A stretch of DNA of 64,000 nt from Pseudogulbenkiania subflava DSM 22618 (GCF_900177275.1 NZ_FXAG01000008.1:110993-174992), one strand, 5' to 3'. Shown: positions 24,882-34,256, numbered from the stretch's first letter. The notes: a model not told the origin generated them from the letters alone. Numbers and translations are program-made.

Positions 24882-26105
24882 TTATAAGCCCAGTTCCTCC
24901 ACCCAGGCGAGCGCCTCGACGTGAGCCTGATTGAACGGTTCCGGCGACAGTCCGAGCTCCCGGCACAGTTGCGGGACGTCGCGCATCTCCTTGTCTTCGC
25001 AGGCTTTGGCCAACTGGAGGAAGGGGGTGAGCCGGTCCGGCTGCTCCTGCAGCACCTGCTTGAACTGGTCGGAAAGGTGGAGGTGTTCCAGAACGGTGGT
25101 CATCGGCATGTCGAACAGTACGTCGAGCAGGCTGAACATGCCGATCACGAACAGCGATTCGCAAGCATCGTTAGGCAGGTTGAGCGCACTGCCCAGGAGT
25201 TCCATGAAGCGTGCCCGGGTAATAGCGGTCTTTTGCAGGGCGGGCGGCGTCTTGCCATCTTCGTTGGCGGTGACCAGGAGCAGGGTCAGCCAGCGATAGA
25301 GCCGTTTGTAGCCCAGCACGGTGACCGCGTGGCTGAACGAACTGATGGTGGTGTTGAGCCCCGCCGCGGCGGAGTTCACGAAGCGCAGCAGCTTGTAGGA
25401 CAGCGCGATGTCACGCTTGAATACCGCCTCGACTTCCTTGATCTCGGCATCCATGCGCAACAGGTTGAGCAGTTCCAGCGTGTGCGTGAAAGAGGGATGA
25501 ATGACCTTGGCGGACAGGGTCTCCGGCTTGGCGAAGTAATAGCCCTGAAAACCATCCATACCCAGTTCGCGGCAGAGGTGGAAGTGCTCGTGCGTTTCCA
25601 CTTTCTCGGCGATGCGGATCACCGGGTAGCTGCGTACCTGGGCGGCCAGCATCTGGAAGTCGCTGGTACCGTGCTTCTGCACGTCCAGCTTGACGTATTT
25701 GGCGTATTCCAGCAGCTGGGCCGAAGGCGCGTTGAACGAGAAGCCATCCATGGCGATGCCGAAGCCCTGGGCATGCAGATACTTGATGCGGGCAATCAGC
25801 TCGTTGGATGGGGTAATCTCGGGCATCAGGTCGAGAATGACCCGACGCGCCGGCAGCAACTCCAGGAATTCGCTGGTCAGCATGGCTTCGCCGACGTTGA
25901 TGAAGGCCAGCTTGTTGCCGATCAGCCAGCTGGTTCCCATATTGTGCAGGGTGTTGACCAGAACCTGGGTGTCGGCTTGAAGCGCGGCCAGTGGGCCGGC
26001 GCCTTCCGCCTCAAGGGAGGGGCGAAACAGCAGCTCGTAGCCGATGAGCTGCTGATTTCGGTTCAATACAGGCTGGCGTCCGATGAAGGCACTGCTTGTT
26101 GTCAT
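24882..26105 (-). CDS. EAL-HDOD signalling protein with degenerate EAL domain
   Basis: A 407-residue protein of the YuxH-like class. The EAL half (about 5-205) begins with the usual ARQPI-like stretch and has YELLFRP in place of EAL. The catalytic DDFG motif is altered to DGFS (in AMDGFSFN), although VKLD, EKVET and QGYYFAKPE remain. It probably binds rather than hydrolyses cyclic di-GMP. The HDOD half (about 205-400, LLRFVNSAAAGL...) is a non-enzymatic signalling domain. It begins 27 nt after cheA, so it may link cyclic di-GMP or other signals to chemotaxis. Confidence 0.88.
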   Translation of the reverse strand: MTTSSAFIGRQPVLNRNQQLIGYELLFRPSLEAEGAGPLAALQADTQVLVNTLHNMGTSWLIGNKLAFINVGEAMLTSEFLELLPARRVILDLMPEITPSNELIARIKYLHAQGFGIAMDGFSFNAPSAQLLEYAKYVKLDVQKHGTSDFQMLAAQVRSYPVIRIAEKVETHEHFHLCRELGMDGFQGYYFAKPETLSAKVIHPSFTHTLELLNLLRMDAEIKEVEAVFKRDIALSYKLLRFVNSAAAGLNTTISSFSHAVTVLGYKRLYRWLTLLLVTANEDGKTPPALQKTAITRARFMELLGSALNLPNDACESLFVIGMFSLLDVLFDMPMTTVLEHLHLSDQFKQVLQEQPDRLTPFLQLAKACEDKEMRDVPQLCRELGLSPEPFNQAHVEALAWVEELGL

Positions 26106-26132
26106 TCTGTACCGTTCAGTGTGGGGTAAGCG

Positions 26133-27998
26133 TCAGATCGTGATCAGTTCGGAGGTCTTGACCACGCCTCCCATGCCGTCCTTCGCTGTCAGCAGGTCTT
26201 CCATATCGAGTACCAGCACCACCGAGCCATCACCCGACAGGGTGGCACCGGCCACGCCTTTGGGGCGGATGTTCTGCAGCGGCTTGATCACTACGTCGTC
26301 GCGGCCGACGAAGGAGTCGATGGCCAGGATGAAGGAGCGCTCGGCCGATTGCATCAGCACGCCGAAACCGGGCTTCTGGGTCGGTGCCCAGCCGAGCAGG
26401 CCTGCCAGGGTCTTGAGCGGCAGGATTTCGTCGCGTACGACGATGGTCGGGTTGCCGGATACTTCCTGGATGGCTTCCGGATCGATGGTGATGATCTCGC
26501 GCACCATCGCCAGCGGCACGGCGAAGGGTTGGTTGCAGGCGCGTACCACCAGCACCGGCAGGATCGCCAGCGTCAGCGGTAGCGAGATGCTGATGCGGGT
26601 GCCTTCGCCCGGGATCGAGTTGATGTCGATGCGGCCGTTGAGCTTCTGGATGTTGGTGCGAACCACGTCCATGCCGACACCGCGGCCAGACACACTCGAA
26701 ATCTGGTCCTTGGTGGAGAAGCCGGGCAGGAAAATCAGCTGCAGGCACTGCTTTTCATCCAGGGCGTTGGCGGCCTCGGCGTCGATCAGGCCCTTTTCCA
26801 CTGCCTTGCGGCGCAGGGCGTCGGCATTCATGCCACGGCCGTCGTCGGTGATCTCGATCAGGATGTGATCGCCGACCTGCTCGGCCGTCAGCTGGATCAG
26901 CGACTGCGGTTTCTTGCCGGCGGTGATCCGCTCCGCGGTGGACTCGACGCCGTGATCGACGGCGTTGCGCACGAGGTGCACCAGCGGGTCGTTCAGGTCC
27001 TCGATCATGGTTTTGTCGAGTTCGGTTTCTTCGCCGCTCAGTACCAGCTCGACGTCCTTGCCTAGCTGGCGTGCCAGATCGCGGGCGAGGCGGGGGTACT
27101 TCTGGAACAGCCGGCCGATCGGCTGCATGCGGGTCTTCATCACTGCGTTCTGAAGGTCGCCGACCAGCAGGTCGAGCTGGCTGATGGCTTCGTCCAGCGA
27201 GCGCAGGGTGTTGCTGTCGTTGTTGCCCTGCAGAATCTCGGTGCGCAGCGTGGTGAGGCGGTTCTTGGTCAGACCGATTTCGCCAGACAGGTTGAGCACC
27301 ATGTCGAGGCGGTTGGTGTCGATGCGGATGGTGTTCTCATGCCCACCGCCGCTGGCCGATTTCGTCACGCTGGTGGTTTTGGCTGGTGCCGGTGCTCGGG
27401 GGGGCGCCACCGCGGTAACAGGTTCGCTCTCCGCCGCGACGACGACGGCCGGTGCTTCCACGACGGTACGGTCCGGTGCGGCGGCAGGAACCACCGCTTG
27501 GTAGAGGGTGTTCCAGTCGGGCTCGTTGCTCTGGCGAGCGGCCGGGGCCGGGGCTGCCGCCGCCGGCGCGGCAGGGGCTGCCTGCGGAGCCGGGGCTTGT
27601 GGCATCCGGCCGGACAGGACGGCGTCCAGTGTCGTCAGCAAGCCGCCGTCGGCATCCTTGGGCATCAGGCCCTGGCCCAGGGTGCCGAACATGTCGCGCA
27701 CCGTCGCGGTGGCATCCAGGATCACGTCCATCACTTCGGGGTTGAGCTGAAGTTCGGCGTTGCGCAGCTTGTCAAACAGGTTTTCCGTGCGGTGGCAGAG
27801 GGTCACCATGGGTGCCACGTTGAGGAAGCCGGCGCCGCCCTTGATGGTATGAAAGCCGCGGAAAATATCGTTGAGCAAGGCGCGGTCTTCTGGCCTTTTT
27901 TCCAGTTCGACCAACTTGTTGTCAACGTCCGAGAGAAGGTCGTTGGACTCCATCAGGAAGTCCTGCAACAACTCTTCCATGCCGCCGAATTCGCTCAT
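26133..27998 (-). CDS. cheA: Chemotaxis histidine kinase CheA
   Basis: A 621-residue CheA. The P1 HPt domain has phospho-accepting H50 in FRGFHTIKGGAGFLN. A Pro/Ala linker follows, with a possible short P2 region. The P3 dimerisation helices come next, then the P4 ATPase (VRNAVDHGVES N-box, DDGRGMN G-box, GRGVGMDVV) and the P5 CheW-like domain to the C-terminus. It phosphorylates CheY in response to receptor arrays. The second methylation-linked target CheB is not encoded in this window, nor are CheW and CheR. Confidence 0.96.
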   Translation of the reverse strand: MSEFGGMEELLQDFLMESNDLLSDVDNKLVELEKRPEDRALLNDIFRGFHTIKGGAGFLNVAPMVTLCHRTENLFDKLRNAELQLNPEVMDVILDATATVRDMFGTLGQGLMPKDADGGLLTTLDAVLSGRMPQAPAPQAAPAAPAAAAPAPAARQSNEPDWNTLYQAVVPAAAPDRTVVEAPAVVVAAESEPVTAVAPPRAPAPAKTTSVTKSASGGGHENTIRIDTNRLDMVLNLSGEIGLTKNRLTTLRTEILQGNNDSNTLRSLDEAISQLDLLVGDLQNAVMKTRMQPIGRLFQKYPRLARDLARQLGKDVELVLSGEETELDKTMIEDLNDPLVHLVRNAVDHGVESTAERITAGKKPQSLIQLTAEQVGDHILIEITDDGRGMNADALRRKAVEKGLIDAEAANALDEKQCLQLIFLPGFSTKDQISSVSGRGVGMDVVRTNIQKLNGRIDINSIPGEGTRISISLPLTLAILPVLVVRACNQPFAVPLAMVREIITIDPEAIQEVSGNPTIVVRDEILPLKTLAGLLGWAPTQKPGFGVLMQSAERSFILAIDSFVGRDDVVIKPLQNIRPKGVAGATLSGDGSVVLVLDMEDLLTAKDGMGGVVKTSELITI

Positions 27999-28045
27999 TT
28001 TTTACCCCGCACCGTTATTTATTGTTTCTTGTTGCGACCGTGGTC

Positions 28046-28795
28046 TCAGAAGCCGAGGCTTTCCAGCAGGTCGTCGACTTGTTGTTGGTTGGTGACCACG
28101 TCGCTGCGTCCTTCCGGGTTGACCACCGGACCATTCAGCAGCGTCGGGTTGATTTCCGTTTTCTTCTCTTCCGGCGAGAATTCGATCAGGAAGGCGACGA
28201 GGTCGGTTTCGATGGTCTTGACCATGCCCATCATCTTCTTGATGACCTGACCGGTCAGATCCTGAAAATCCTGTGCCATGACGATGTCGAGCAGTTGCGC
28301 GCTGGTGGCCTGGGTCTGTTCCGGCACGCTCTGCAGATAACGGTGGGTGTCCTGGCTCAGCTGGCGGAACTCGTCGACCGACAGCATATTGGCGTACAGC
28401 CGGTTCCAGCGCTCGGACAGCTGCTTGGCGCTGTTTTCGAGTTCGTCCTGGATCGGCTTGGCGATATCAGTGGCGTTGAGTACACGCTCTGCCGCGGATT
28501 CGGTCAGCGTCGAGATGTAGGAGAGGCGGTCGCGGGCGTCGGGAATGGCGTTCGCGACCCGTTCCAGCGATTTGTCGTAACCCATGTCGCGCAGCGCGCT
28601 GTGCAGTTTACGGGTCAGTTGCCCGATTTGTTCGTACATGACCGACGGGTTGGTCTCGGCGGGACCTTGGGAGGCCGGCGCCGAGCCCGCATCGCTGCTG
28701 ATCTGTGACGTGCCGGCCTGGTGCTGCTGGGCAATACTGTCAAATAGTGCCTCGAGATCCGGGGTGTCCCCGCTTTCCAAAACGTGGTCTGGCAC
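28046..28795 (-). CDS. cheZ: CheY-P phosphatase CheZ
   Basis: A 249-residue CheZ. The long helical hairpin carries the catalytic motif DFQDLTGQ, with the Asp and Gln that activate water at CheY-P. The C-terminal CheY-binding peptide ends VDDLLESLGF. I choose GTG at 28793-28795 because a perfect AGGAGG lies 7 nt before it. An in-frame TTG at 28825 would place that ribosome site inside the coding region. It lies between cheY (15 to 45 nt upstream) and cheA. Confidence 0.94.
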   Translation of the reverse strand: MPDHVLESGDTPDLEALFDSIAQQHQAGTSQISSDAGSAPASQGPAETNPSVMYEQIGQLTRKLHSALRDMGYDKSLERVANAIPDARDRLSYISTLTESAAERVLNATDIAKPIQDELENSAKQLSERWNRLYANMLSVDEFRQLSQDTHRYLQSVPEQTQATSAQLLDIVMAQDFQDLTGQVIKKMMGMVKTIETDLVAFLIEFSPEEKKTEINPTLLNGPVVNPEGRSDVVTNQQQVDDLLESLGF

Positions 28796-28840
28796 GATAA
28801 ATCCTCCTGAATACTGGCCCGACAAGCCGTGCAGTGGTTC

Positions 28841-29230
28841 TTATTTGTTTATTGCCTGGAAGATCTTGTTTAGTTTTTCTTCCAGCGTGGCGGCAGTAAA
28901 AGGCTTGACGATATAGCCGCTCGCCCCCGCCATGGCGGCTTCAATGATGTTCTCGCGCTTGGCCTCTGCCGTGATCATCAGGAACGGCAGGGGCTTGAGT
29001 TGCTGGTCGGCGCGTACCGCTTTCAGCAGCTCGATTCCGGTCATGTTGGGCATGTTCCAGTCGGAAACGATGAAATCGAAATGCTGCGTCTTGAGCTTGT
29101 GGAGGGCAACTTGGCCGTCCTCCGCTTCATCGACGTTGGTAAATCCGAGTTCCTTGAGGAGGTTGCGCACGATCCGTCTCATGGTTGAGAAGTCGTCCAC
29201 TACAAGGAAGCGAAGATTCTTGTCTGCCAT
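28841..29230 (-). CDS. cheY: Chemotaxis response regulator CheY
   Basis: A 129-residue single receiver domain. Acidic pocket residues are D12 and D13, the phosphorylation site is D57 in IVSDWNMP, and the T/K switch residues are in MITAEAKRE and YIVKPF. Numbering equals E. coli CheY. It binds FliM when phosphorylated and changes rotation. It is encoded between cheV and cheZ. Confidence 0.97.
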   Translation of the reverse strand: MADKNLRFLVVDDFSTMRRIVRNLLKELGFTNVDEAEDGQVALHKLKTQHFDFIVSDWNMPNMTGIELLKAVRADQQLKPLPFLMITAEAKRENIIEAAMAGASGYIVKPFTAATLEEKLNKIFQAINK

Positions 29231-29279
29231 CGAGGGTTATCCTGAATTTGTCAATGATTCCTGGCCGCTATTGTAGCGA

Positions 29280-30248
29280 TTACCTTTGCAGGAATGGAAT
29301 CAGGGTTTCGGCCAACACGGCAGGGTCGAATTTGGCGACGTAGGCATCGACGCCGACGCTGGAGCCCATGGCGCGGTTGGCGTTGGACGACAACGAGGAA
29401 TGCATCACGACGGGAATGCCGTTGAAGCGGTGATCGGACTTGATCAGGCGGGTTAGCACGTAGCCGTCCATTTCCGGCATTTCGGCATCCACCAGAATGG
29501 TCTTGAGGGTGTCGTGCAGCGGAGGGGCATCGCCTTGGTGGCGATTGGCCAGCGCTTGCAGCCGTTCCCAGGCCTCGCGGCCATTGCTGGCCTGCTGGAA
29601 CTTGATGCGCATCTTTTCCAGCACGCCGGTGATCTCCTTGCGCGCTACGACTGAGTCGTCGACGAAGAACACGTACTGGTCGGCTTCCAGCTGGGCGGTT
29701 GGCAGCTCGGGCAGGCGCGGTTCGCCCACCACGCTGGCCAGGATCTGTTCCACGTCCAGAATCGATACCAGCTTGCCATCTTCCAGTTCGGTGATGGCGG
29801 TGATCAGGTTCATGCCGCTGGCCGAAGCCACCTCGCCAGACGTCGCGGCAGTGCCCGACATCATGTTGTCGGGCGAGCGCACCTTGTCCCAGTCGACACG
29901 GATGATGCGGTCTACCGAATCGACCAGGAAGGCCTGGGTGCTCTTGTTGAACTCGGTGACGATCATGGTTTCGTACTTCTTGGCCGGATCGTTGGCACCG
30001 ATGAAGCGGGCGAGCGAGATGATGGGGATGATGTTGCCGCGCAGCGAGAGCACGCCTTCTACACCGAAAGGCATGTTCGGGGTCTTGGTGATGGTCGGGG
30101 TCTGTGACACTTCGCGGACCTTGAAGACGTTGATGCCGAAGGTTTCCCGCGTGCCTAGCGAGAACAGCAGAATCTCCATCTTGTTGGAGCCGACCAGCTT
30201 GGTGCGGGCGTCGATATTGGCGAGCAGGGTAGCGTCGGTGGCTGGCAT
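29280..30248 (-). CDS. cheV: Chemotaxis coupling protein CheV (copy 1)
   Basis: A 322-residue CheW-receiver fusion. The CheW-like domain (about 20-175) includes FGINVFKVREV and GNIIPIISLARF, and the receiver follows (about 190-320). Phosphorylated Asp lies in ILVDAEMPEMDGY and the lysine near the C-terminus in DAYVAKFDP. CheV couples receptors to CheA and adapts through phosphorylation. It is paralogous to the next gene upstream at 30297. A copy of TTCGGCCAAC lies near its 3' end. Confidence 0.94.
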   Translation of the reverse strand: MPATDATLLANIDARTKLVGSNKMEILLFSLGTRETFGINVFKVREVSQTPTITKTPNMPFGVEGVLSLRGNIIPIISLARFIGANDPAKKYETMIVTEFNKSTQAFLVDSVDRIIRVDWDKVRSPDNMMSGTAATSGEVASASGMNLITAITELEDGKLVSILDVEQILASVVGEPRLPELPTAQLEADQYVFFVDDSVVARKEITGVLEKMRIKFQQASNGREAWERLQALANRHQGDAPPLHDTLKTILVDAEMPEMDGYVLTRLIKSDHRFNGIPVVMHSSLSSNANRAMGSSVGVDAYVAKFDPAVLAETLIPFLQR

Positions 30249-30296
30249 GTCAAACCTTTCCCGATTTCTTTTTTGAGTGCGGTCGTCAGTGGCGCG

Positions 30297-31322
30297 TTAT
30301 TTGCCGATGTGCAGCATTTCGCGCAGCTTGATCGCCAGTTTTTGTGGTTCGAACTTGGAGACGTAGGCGTCGACGCCGACCGACTCGCCGAGCTTCTGGT
30401 TGGAGTTTCCGGACAGCGAGGAGTGCATCAGCACCGGGATGCCGGCGAAGCGCGGGTCGCTCTTGATGAGCTTGGTCAGCATGTAGCCGTCCATTTCCGG
30501 CATTTCGACGTCGGTGAGCACCAGGTTGACCACGTCGCAGAGCTTGCGGCCGGAGAGGTCGGCCTGAGCGGCCATCCGCTGGAGTTCGTCCCAGGCGCGC
30601 ATGCCGTTGATGGCGTAGGCATACTTGACGTTCATGGCGTCCAGGGTGCGTTCGATCTGTTTGCGCGCGACGACCGAGTCGTCGGCGAAGAAGATCATGC
30701 GCTCTTCCTTGATCGGCTCGATGTTCAGGAAGTGGTGGGCGTCGTCGGTGAGCGAGGTCTCGGCCAGGACTTTCTCGACGTCCATCATCATGACCAGGGT
30801 GTTGTTGAGCTCGGTCACGGCGGTGACCAGCCCGCCCATGCGGTTGGTGATCATTTCCGGCGGCACGCGCATGGCCGACCAGTCGAGTCGCAAGATGGTG
30901 TCGACAGCCTCGACCAGGAAACCCTGGGTGTGACCGTTATATTCGGTCACGATCATGATTTCGGGCTTCTTCTCGGTGACGATGCCGGCGTACTTGGCCA
31001 GGTCGATGATGGGTACGAGTGCGCCACGCAGGCTGACCATGCCTTCCACGGAAGACGGCATTTCCGGCGCGGAGGTGATTTCAGGGGTGCGCATGACCTC
31101 GCGCACCTTGAAGACGTTAATCCCGAAAACTTCCTTGCGCCCGGTTCGTTGATCTTCTCCGAGGGAGAACAACAGGATTTCGAGCTTGTTGGTGCCGGCG
31201 AGCTTGGTGCGGGCATCAATCTTTTTAAGAAGTTCTGACACGGAAACCTCCGCTGCATCGTGTTTTTTGGGAGTATCGTTTGGAGTGTCGATACGCCTGT
31301 TATTAGGGGTGTCGGGGGCCAT
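30297..31322 (-). CDS. cheV: Chemotaxis coupling protein CheV (copy 2)
   Basis: A 341-residue CheW-receiver fusion, clearly paralogous to its downstream neighbour. It has an extra polar N-terminal tail of about 25 residues. The CheW part has FGINVFKVREVMRTPEI, and the receiver has VLTDVEMPEMDGY with the C-terminal YVSKFEP lysine. GGAG four bases before the ATG supports this start. It is the first gene of the leftward chemotaxis run and is divergent from the sensor kinase gene. Confidence 0.94.
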   Translation of the reverse strand: MAPDTPNNRRIDTPNDTPKKHDAAEVSVSELLKKIDARTKLAGTNKLEILLFSLGEDQRTGRKEVFGINVFKVREVMRTPEITSAPEMPSSVEGMVSLRGALVPIIDLAKYAGIVTEKKPEIMIVTEYNGHTQGFLVEAVDTILRLDWSAMRVPPEMITNRMGGLVTAVTELNNTLVMMMDVEKVLAETSLTDDAHHFLNIEPIKEERMIFFADDSVVARKQIERTLDAMNVKYAYAINGMRAWDELQRMAAQADLSGRKLCDVVNLVLTDVEMPEMDGYMLTKLIKSDPRFAGIPVLMHSSLSGNSNQKLGESVGVDAYVSKFEPQKLAIKLREMLHIGK

Positions 31323-31384
31323 TGGCTCCGTCCATTACGGCAAATGTACCCCAGATTGGCTTAACCGGTTTGGATAATTATCAT

Positions 31385-31398
31385 ACTGATTAATCAGT
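31385..31398. promoter_or_regulatory. Perfect 14-bp palindrome in the cheV/kinase divergent promoter region
   Basis: ACTGATTAATCAGT is a perfect palindrome inside a 98-bp AT-rich gap between divergent genes. It suits a dimeric regulator; which one is unknown. Confidence 0.5.
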
Positions 31399-31420
31399 TT
31401 TTACAAATGTGTTGTGGTGA

Positions 31421-32587
31421 ATGACAAAAACTGTTTCAAACTTGCACGACCAGCAAACGCTGGAGCAGGCGTTTGCCCAGTTCAACGCCGTTTCCGGCCA
31501 ATTGATCGATGCCTACAACCAGTTGCAGGGGCAGGTCAATGTGCTGAATGCGCAGCTGGACGAGGCCAATAACGAGCTTAGGCGTCAACTCTCGAATAAC
31601 GCGGCGTTGGCCGAGCGGCTCGGCATGTTGCTGGAGGCGCTGCCGGCCGGGGTGATCGAGTTGCTGGCCGATGGCCGGGTGCAGACTGAAAACTCCGCCG
31701 CCGAGGCGATGCTGGGGGCGTCGGTGCGGGGGCGGCCATGGCCGGAGGTGCTGGCCGGCTTCCAGCCGACCGACATTGATAACACCTTCTTGTTACCGCG
31801 TTGTGGCGAGCAGCCGGCGCGCCGCATCACGCTGCAGTACCAGGATCTGCCGGAATTAGGCGGGCAGATCGTGCTGCTGCACGACGTCACGCACCTGCAT
31901 CAGCTCTCGAGCGAGCTGGCGCAGCAGCAGAAACTGGCCTCGATGGGCAGTATGGCGGCGTCGCTGGCGCATCAGTTGCGTACCCCGCTGGCGACGGCCA
32001 TGCTCTACACCGCCAACCTGCGCCAGCCCAGCCTGGGGGAGGTGGAGCGAGAGCGCTTCATCGACAAGAGCCTGGCCCGTTTGAAGGCGCTGGAAGGGCT
32101 GATCCAGAACATGCTGAGCTTCGTCAGGGGGCAGGTGTGCGAGCTCGAGCTGCTGGACGTGGCCGGGTTGCTGGAAGAGGTCCGCGCCGTGGTGCAGCCT
32201 CATTACGCTGCGCGAGCGGTGCGGCTGGACTGTGACTTTGCGCTGGGCGAGCCGGTGCGGGTGGCGGGAGACCGCAAGGCGCTGGCGGGGATTTTGGTCA
32301 ATCTGCTGGAGAACGCGTTGCACTTTTCTGCCGAGGACCAGTGTGTGGGGCTGAGTGCGCGGCTGGAGGACGGCGCGGTGCGGCTGTGCGTGGTCGACGA
32401 GGGGCCGGGGCTGGGCGACGAGTTGTTGGAGCGGGTGTTCGAACCGTTCTTTACCACGCGCTCCGGGGGGACCGGGCTGGGGCTCGCCATCGTCAAGAAA
32501 GTGGTGGAGGAATTGCATGGCAGCGTGCGCGCCGGCAACCGCGAGGGCGGGGGCGCCTGCTTCGAGGTGCGGCTGCCGCTGGCGTGA
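31421..32587 (+). CDS. Soluble PAS sensor histidine kinase (FleS/FlrB-like), orphan
   Basis: A 388-residue kinase without membrane helices. Residues about 8-65 are a Gln/Asn-rich coiled coil and 66-160 a PAS-like domain. The dimerisation domain carries phospho-acceptor H184 in SLAHQLRTPL. The HATPase domain has N-box LVNLLENALHF, G1 DEGPGLG and G2 GGTGLGLAIVKK. This architecture matches FleS/FlrB kinases, which activate an NtrC-type regulator for class III flagellar genes. No response regulator follows, so the partner is encoded elsewhere. Placement next to chemotaxis genes supports a flagellar role, but that is inference. Confidence 0.85.
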   Translation: MTKTVSNLHDQQTLEQAFAQFNAVSGQLIDAYNQLQGQVNVLNAQLDEANNELRRQLSNNAALAERLGMLLEALPAGVIELLADGRVQTENSAAEAMLGASVRGRPWPEVLAGFQPTDIDNTFLLPRCGEQPARRITLQYQDLPELGGQIVLLHDVTHLHQLSSELAQQQKLASMGSMAASLAHQLRTPLATAMLYTANLRQPSLGEVERERFIDKSLARLKALEGLIQNMLSFVRGQVCELELLDVAGLLEEVRAVVQPHYAARAVRLDCDFALGEPVRVAGDRKALAGILVNLLENALHFSAEDQCVGLSARLEDGAVRLCVVDEGPGLGDELLERVFEPFFTTRSGGTGLGLAIVKKVVEELHGSVRAGNREGGGACFEVRLPLA

Positions 32588-32688
32588 GCCGAGCCGCTTG
32601 CTGCCCCCGCGATCACGGCCATGAGCACGGGCCTTGGCGTGTGCACCGTACAGGCAGGATGGCAAGGGTTTGCCGGGCGAACCGCTAC

Positions 32689-32750
32689 GTGCAAGTCCAT
32701 CGCTGAGCCAATCCAGAGATTGGCACGCAAGGATTTGTCCGGCGAAGGGG
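32689..32750 (+). repeat. Dispersed intergenic stem-loop repeat, copy 1
   Basis: About 60 bp shared with 62071-62130, with an internal inverted repeat (GAGCCAATC / GATTGGC). It lies between the convergent kinase and fdxA genes. The flanks also hold a GC-rich hairpin at about 32668-32683. Confidence 0.65.
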
Positions 32751-32801
32751 GCGCATGCGAGTGCAATAATGCCAGCTGGGTTTTGCCCGGCGACCCTATA
32801 A

Positions 32802-33125
32802 TTATTCTTCCAGGTACTGGGTCTTGCCGGTGACCTCGGCCCAGTCTTCGTGATCCGGCAGGGGGGCCTTCTTGGCGGCGATTACCGGCCAGACCTTGGC
32901 CAGCCGGTCGTTGATCTCGATGAAATGCAGTTGGTCGGCCGGTACGTCGTCTTCGGCGTAGATCGCTTCGACCGGGCACTCTGCGACGCACAGGGTGCAA
33001 TCGATGCATTCGTCAGGGTCGATGGCGAGGAAATTGGGGCCTTCATGGAAGCAGTCGACCGGACAGACATCGACGCAGTCGGTGTATTTGCATTTGATAC
33101 AAGCTTCGGTTACAACGTAGGCCAT
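32802..33125 (-). CDS. fdxA: 7Fe ferredoxin FdxA
   Basis: A 107-residue ferredoxin of the [3Fe-4S][4Fe-4S] type. Cysteines C9, C12, C17, C21, C25, C40, C43, C46 and C50 match those of Azotobacter ferredoxin I shifted by one. The second motif [12 protein letters not shown] is complete. The C-terminal 50 residues are the extension typical of proteobacterial FdxA. It is a small cytoplasmic electron carrier; the partner enzyme is unknown. AAAGGAAAA before the ATG at 33123-33125 supports this start over one 33 nt upstream. It is divergent from gluQ. Confidence 0.95.
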   Translation of the reverse strand: MAYVVTEACIKCKYTDCVDVCPVDCFHEGPNFLAIDPDECIDCTLCVAECPVEAIYAEDDVPADQLHFIEINDRLAKVWPVIAAKKAPLPDHEDWAEVTGKTQYLEE

Positions 33126-33209
33126 CGCGTTTTCCTTTGGCAATTTGGATGCGGACACTCAACAGTCTAGCCAATTTTGCCGCTGTTTGATTTTCCCGGC
33201 TGTCTCCCG

Positions 33210-34112
33210 ATGATGTCTGGCTTCACACCCTCCTTGCCCTACCGTGGCCGTTTTGCCCCCAGTCCGACCGGCTTATTGCATGCCGGCTCGCTGACCACGG
33301 CCGTCGGCAGCTACCTGGAAGCGCGCACGCGAGGCGGGGAGTGGTTGCTGCGCATGGAGGACCTCGATCCGCCGCGTGAGGTGGCCGGCGCTGCTTCGGC
33401 CATTCTGCAGACGCTGGAGGCGCTGGGTTTCGAGTGGGATGGCGTCGTGGAGTACCAGAGCCGGCGCCACGAGCTGTACTGCGCCGCGCTGGATCAGTTG
33501 ACCCGCGATGGCCTGGCGTACGCCTGTGGCTGTACGCGCAAGGAGATCGCGGCACACGCCCGACGCGGGGTGGATGGCTACGTCTACCCGGGAACCTGCC
33601 GTCACGGTTGTGTGGCGGGGCGCGCTGGGCGTGCCTGGCGGCTACGCGTGGAGGCTGGCGAGACGGTATTCATCGATCGCTTGCAGGGGGAGTGCCGCCA
33701 GGACCTGGAGCGCGACATCGGCGATTTTGTGCTGCTGCGCGCCGACGGCTTCTGGGCCTACCAGCTGGCGGTGGTGGTGGACGATGCCGCGCAGGGCGTG
33801 ACCGATATTGTGCGCGGCGCCGACCTCTTGGTGTCGACGCCGCGCCAGATCGCCGTGCAGCGGGCGCTGGGCGTGGATACCCCGAGTTACTGCCACTTGC
33901 CGCTGATGGTCAACGCGGCCGGCGAGAAACTGTCCAAGCAGACGCTGGCGCCGGCGATTGCGCCGCAGGCGGCGGCGGACGAGCTGCGTCGGGCGTTGCA
34001 GCGCCTGGGTCATGTGCCGCCGAACGAGTGCGGTAGCCTGGCCGAGTTGTGGGCCTGGGCGCGGGGGCATTGGTCATTGGACAAGGTGCCGGCAGGGCCG
34101 GTGACGGTGTGA
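33210..34112 (+). CDS. gluQ: Glutamyl-Q tRNA(Asp) synthetase
   Basis: A 300-residue truncated GluRS paralogue that glutamylates queuosine 34 of tRNA-Asp. The class I signature is [12 protein letters not shown] and the KMSKS equivalent is KLSKQ. The zinc-binding cysteines are in YACGCTRKE and YPGTCRHGC. There is no anticodon-binding domain, as expected. The ATG at 33210 is preferred over an upstream GTG or ATG that would add 11 residues; a second ATG follows directly. The stop at 34110-34112 is followed within 8 nt by a CTTCGGCCAACC repeat. Confidence 0.93.
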   Translation: MMSGFTPSLPYRGRFAPSPTGLLHAGSLTTAVGSYLEARTRGGEWLLRMEDLDPPREVAGAASAILQTLEALGFEWDGVVEYQSRRHELYCAALDQLTRDGLAYACGCTRKEIAAHARRGVDGYVYPGTCRHGCVAGRAGRAWRLRVEAGETVFIDRLQGECRQDLERDIGDFVLLRADGFWAYQLAVVVDDAAQGVTDIVRGADLLVSTPRQIAVQRALGVDTPSYCHLPLMVNAAGEKLSKQTLAPAIAPQAAADELRRALQRLGHVPPNECGSLAELWAWARGHWSLDKVPAGPVTV

Positions 34113-34118
34113 GCCGGG

Positions 34119-34130
34119 CTTCGGCCAACC
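34119..34130 (+). repeat. TTCGGCCAAC-type repeat, intergenic copy
   Basis: CTTCGGCCAACC just after the gluQ stop codon. Confidence 0.6.
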
Positions 34131-34218
34131 TGATCGGAAAAGGGCTCTGCTTGGCCATTGTGTGGGGAAGTAACGTGGCGCTGCGCCTACATAATCGCGG
34201 CATGCCGCCGCGTGCGGC

Positions 34219-34247
34219 TTGCCAGACCGGCAGCCAGCGCCGATAAT
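34219..34247 (+). promoter_or_regulatory. Promoter of the glycine riboswitch and gcvTH
   Basis: TTGCCA (34219-34224), 17-bp spacer and GATAAT (34242-34247) place the start point at about 34254, directly before the first aptamer. Confidence 0.65.
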
Positions 34248-34256
34248 CTTGCCCCA

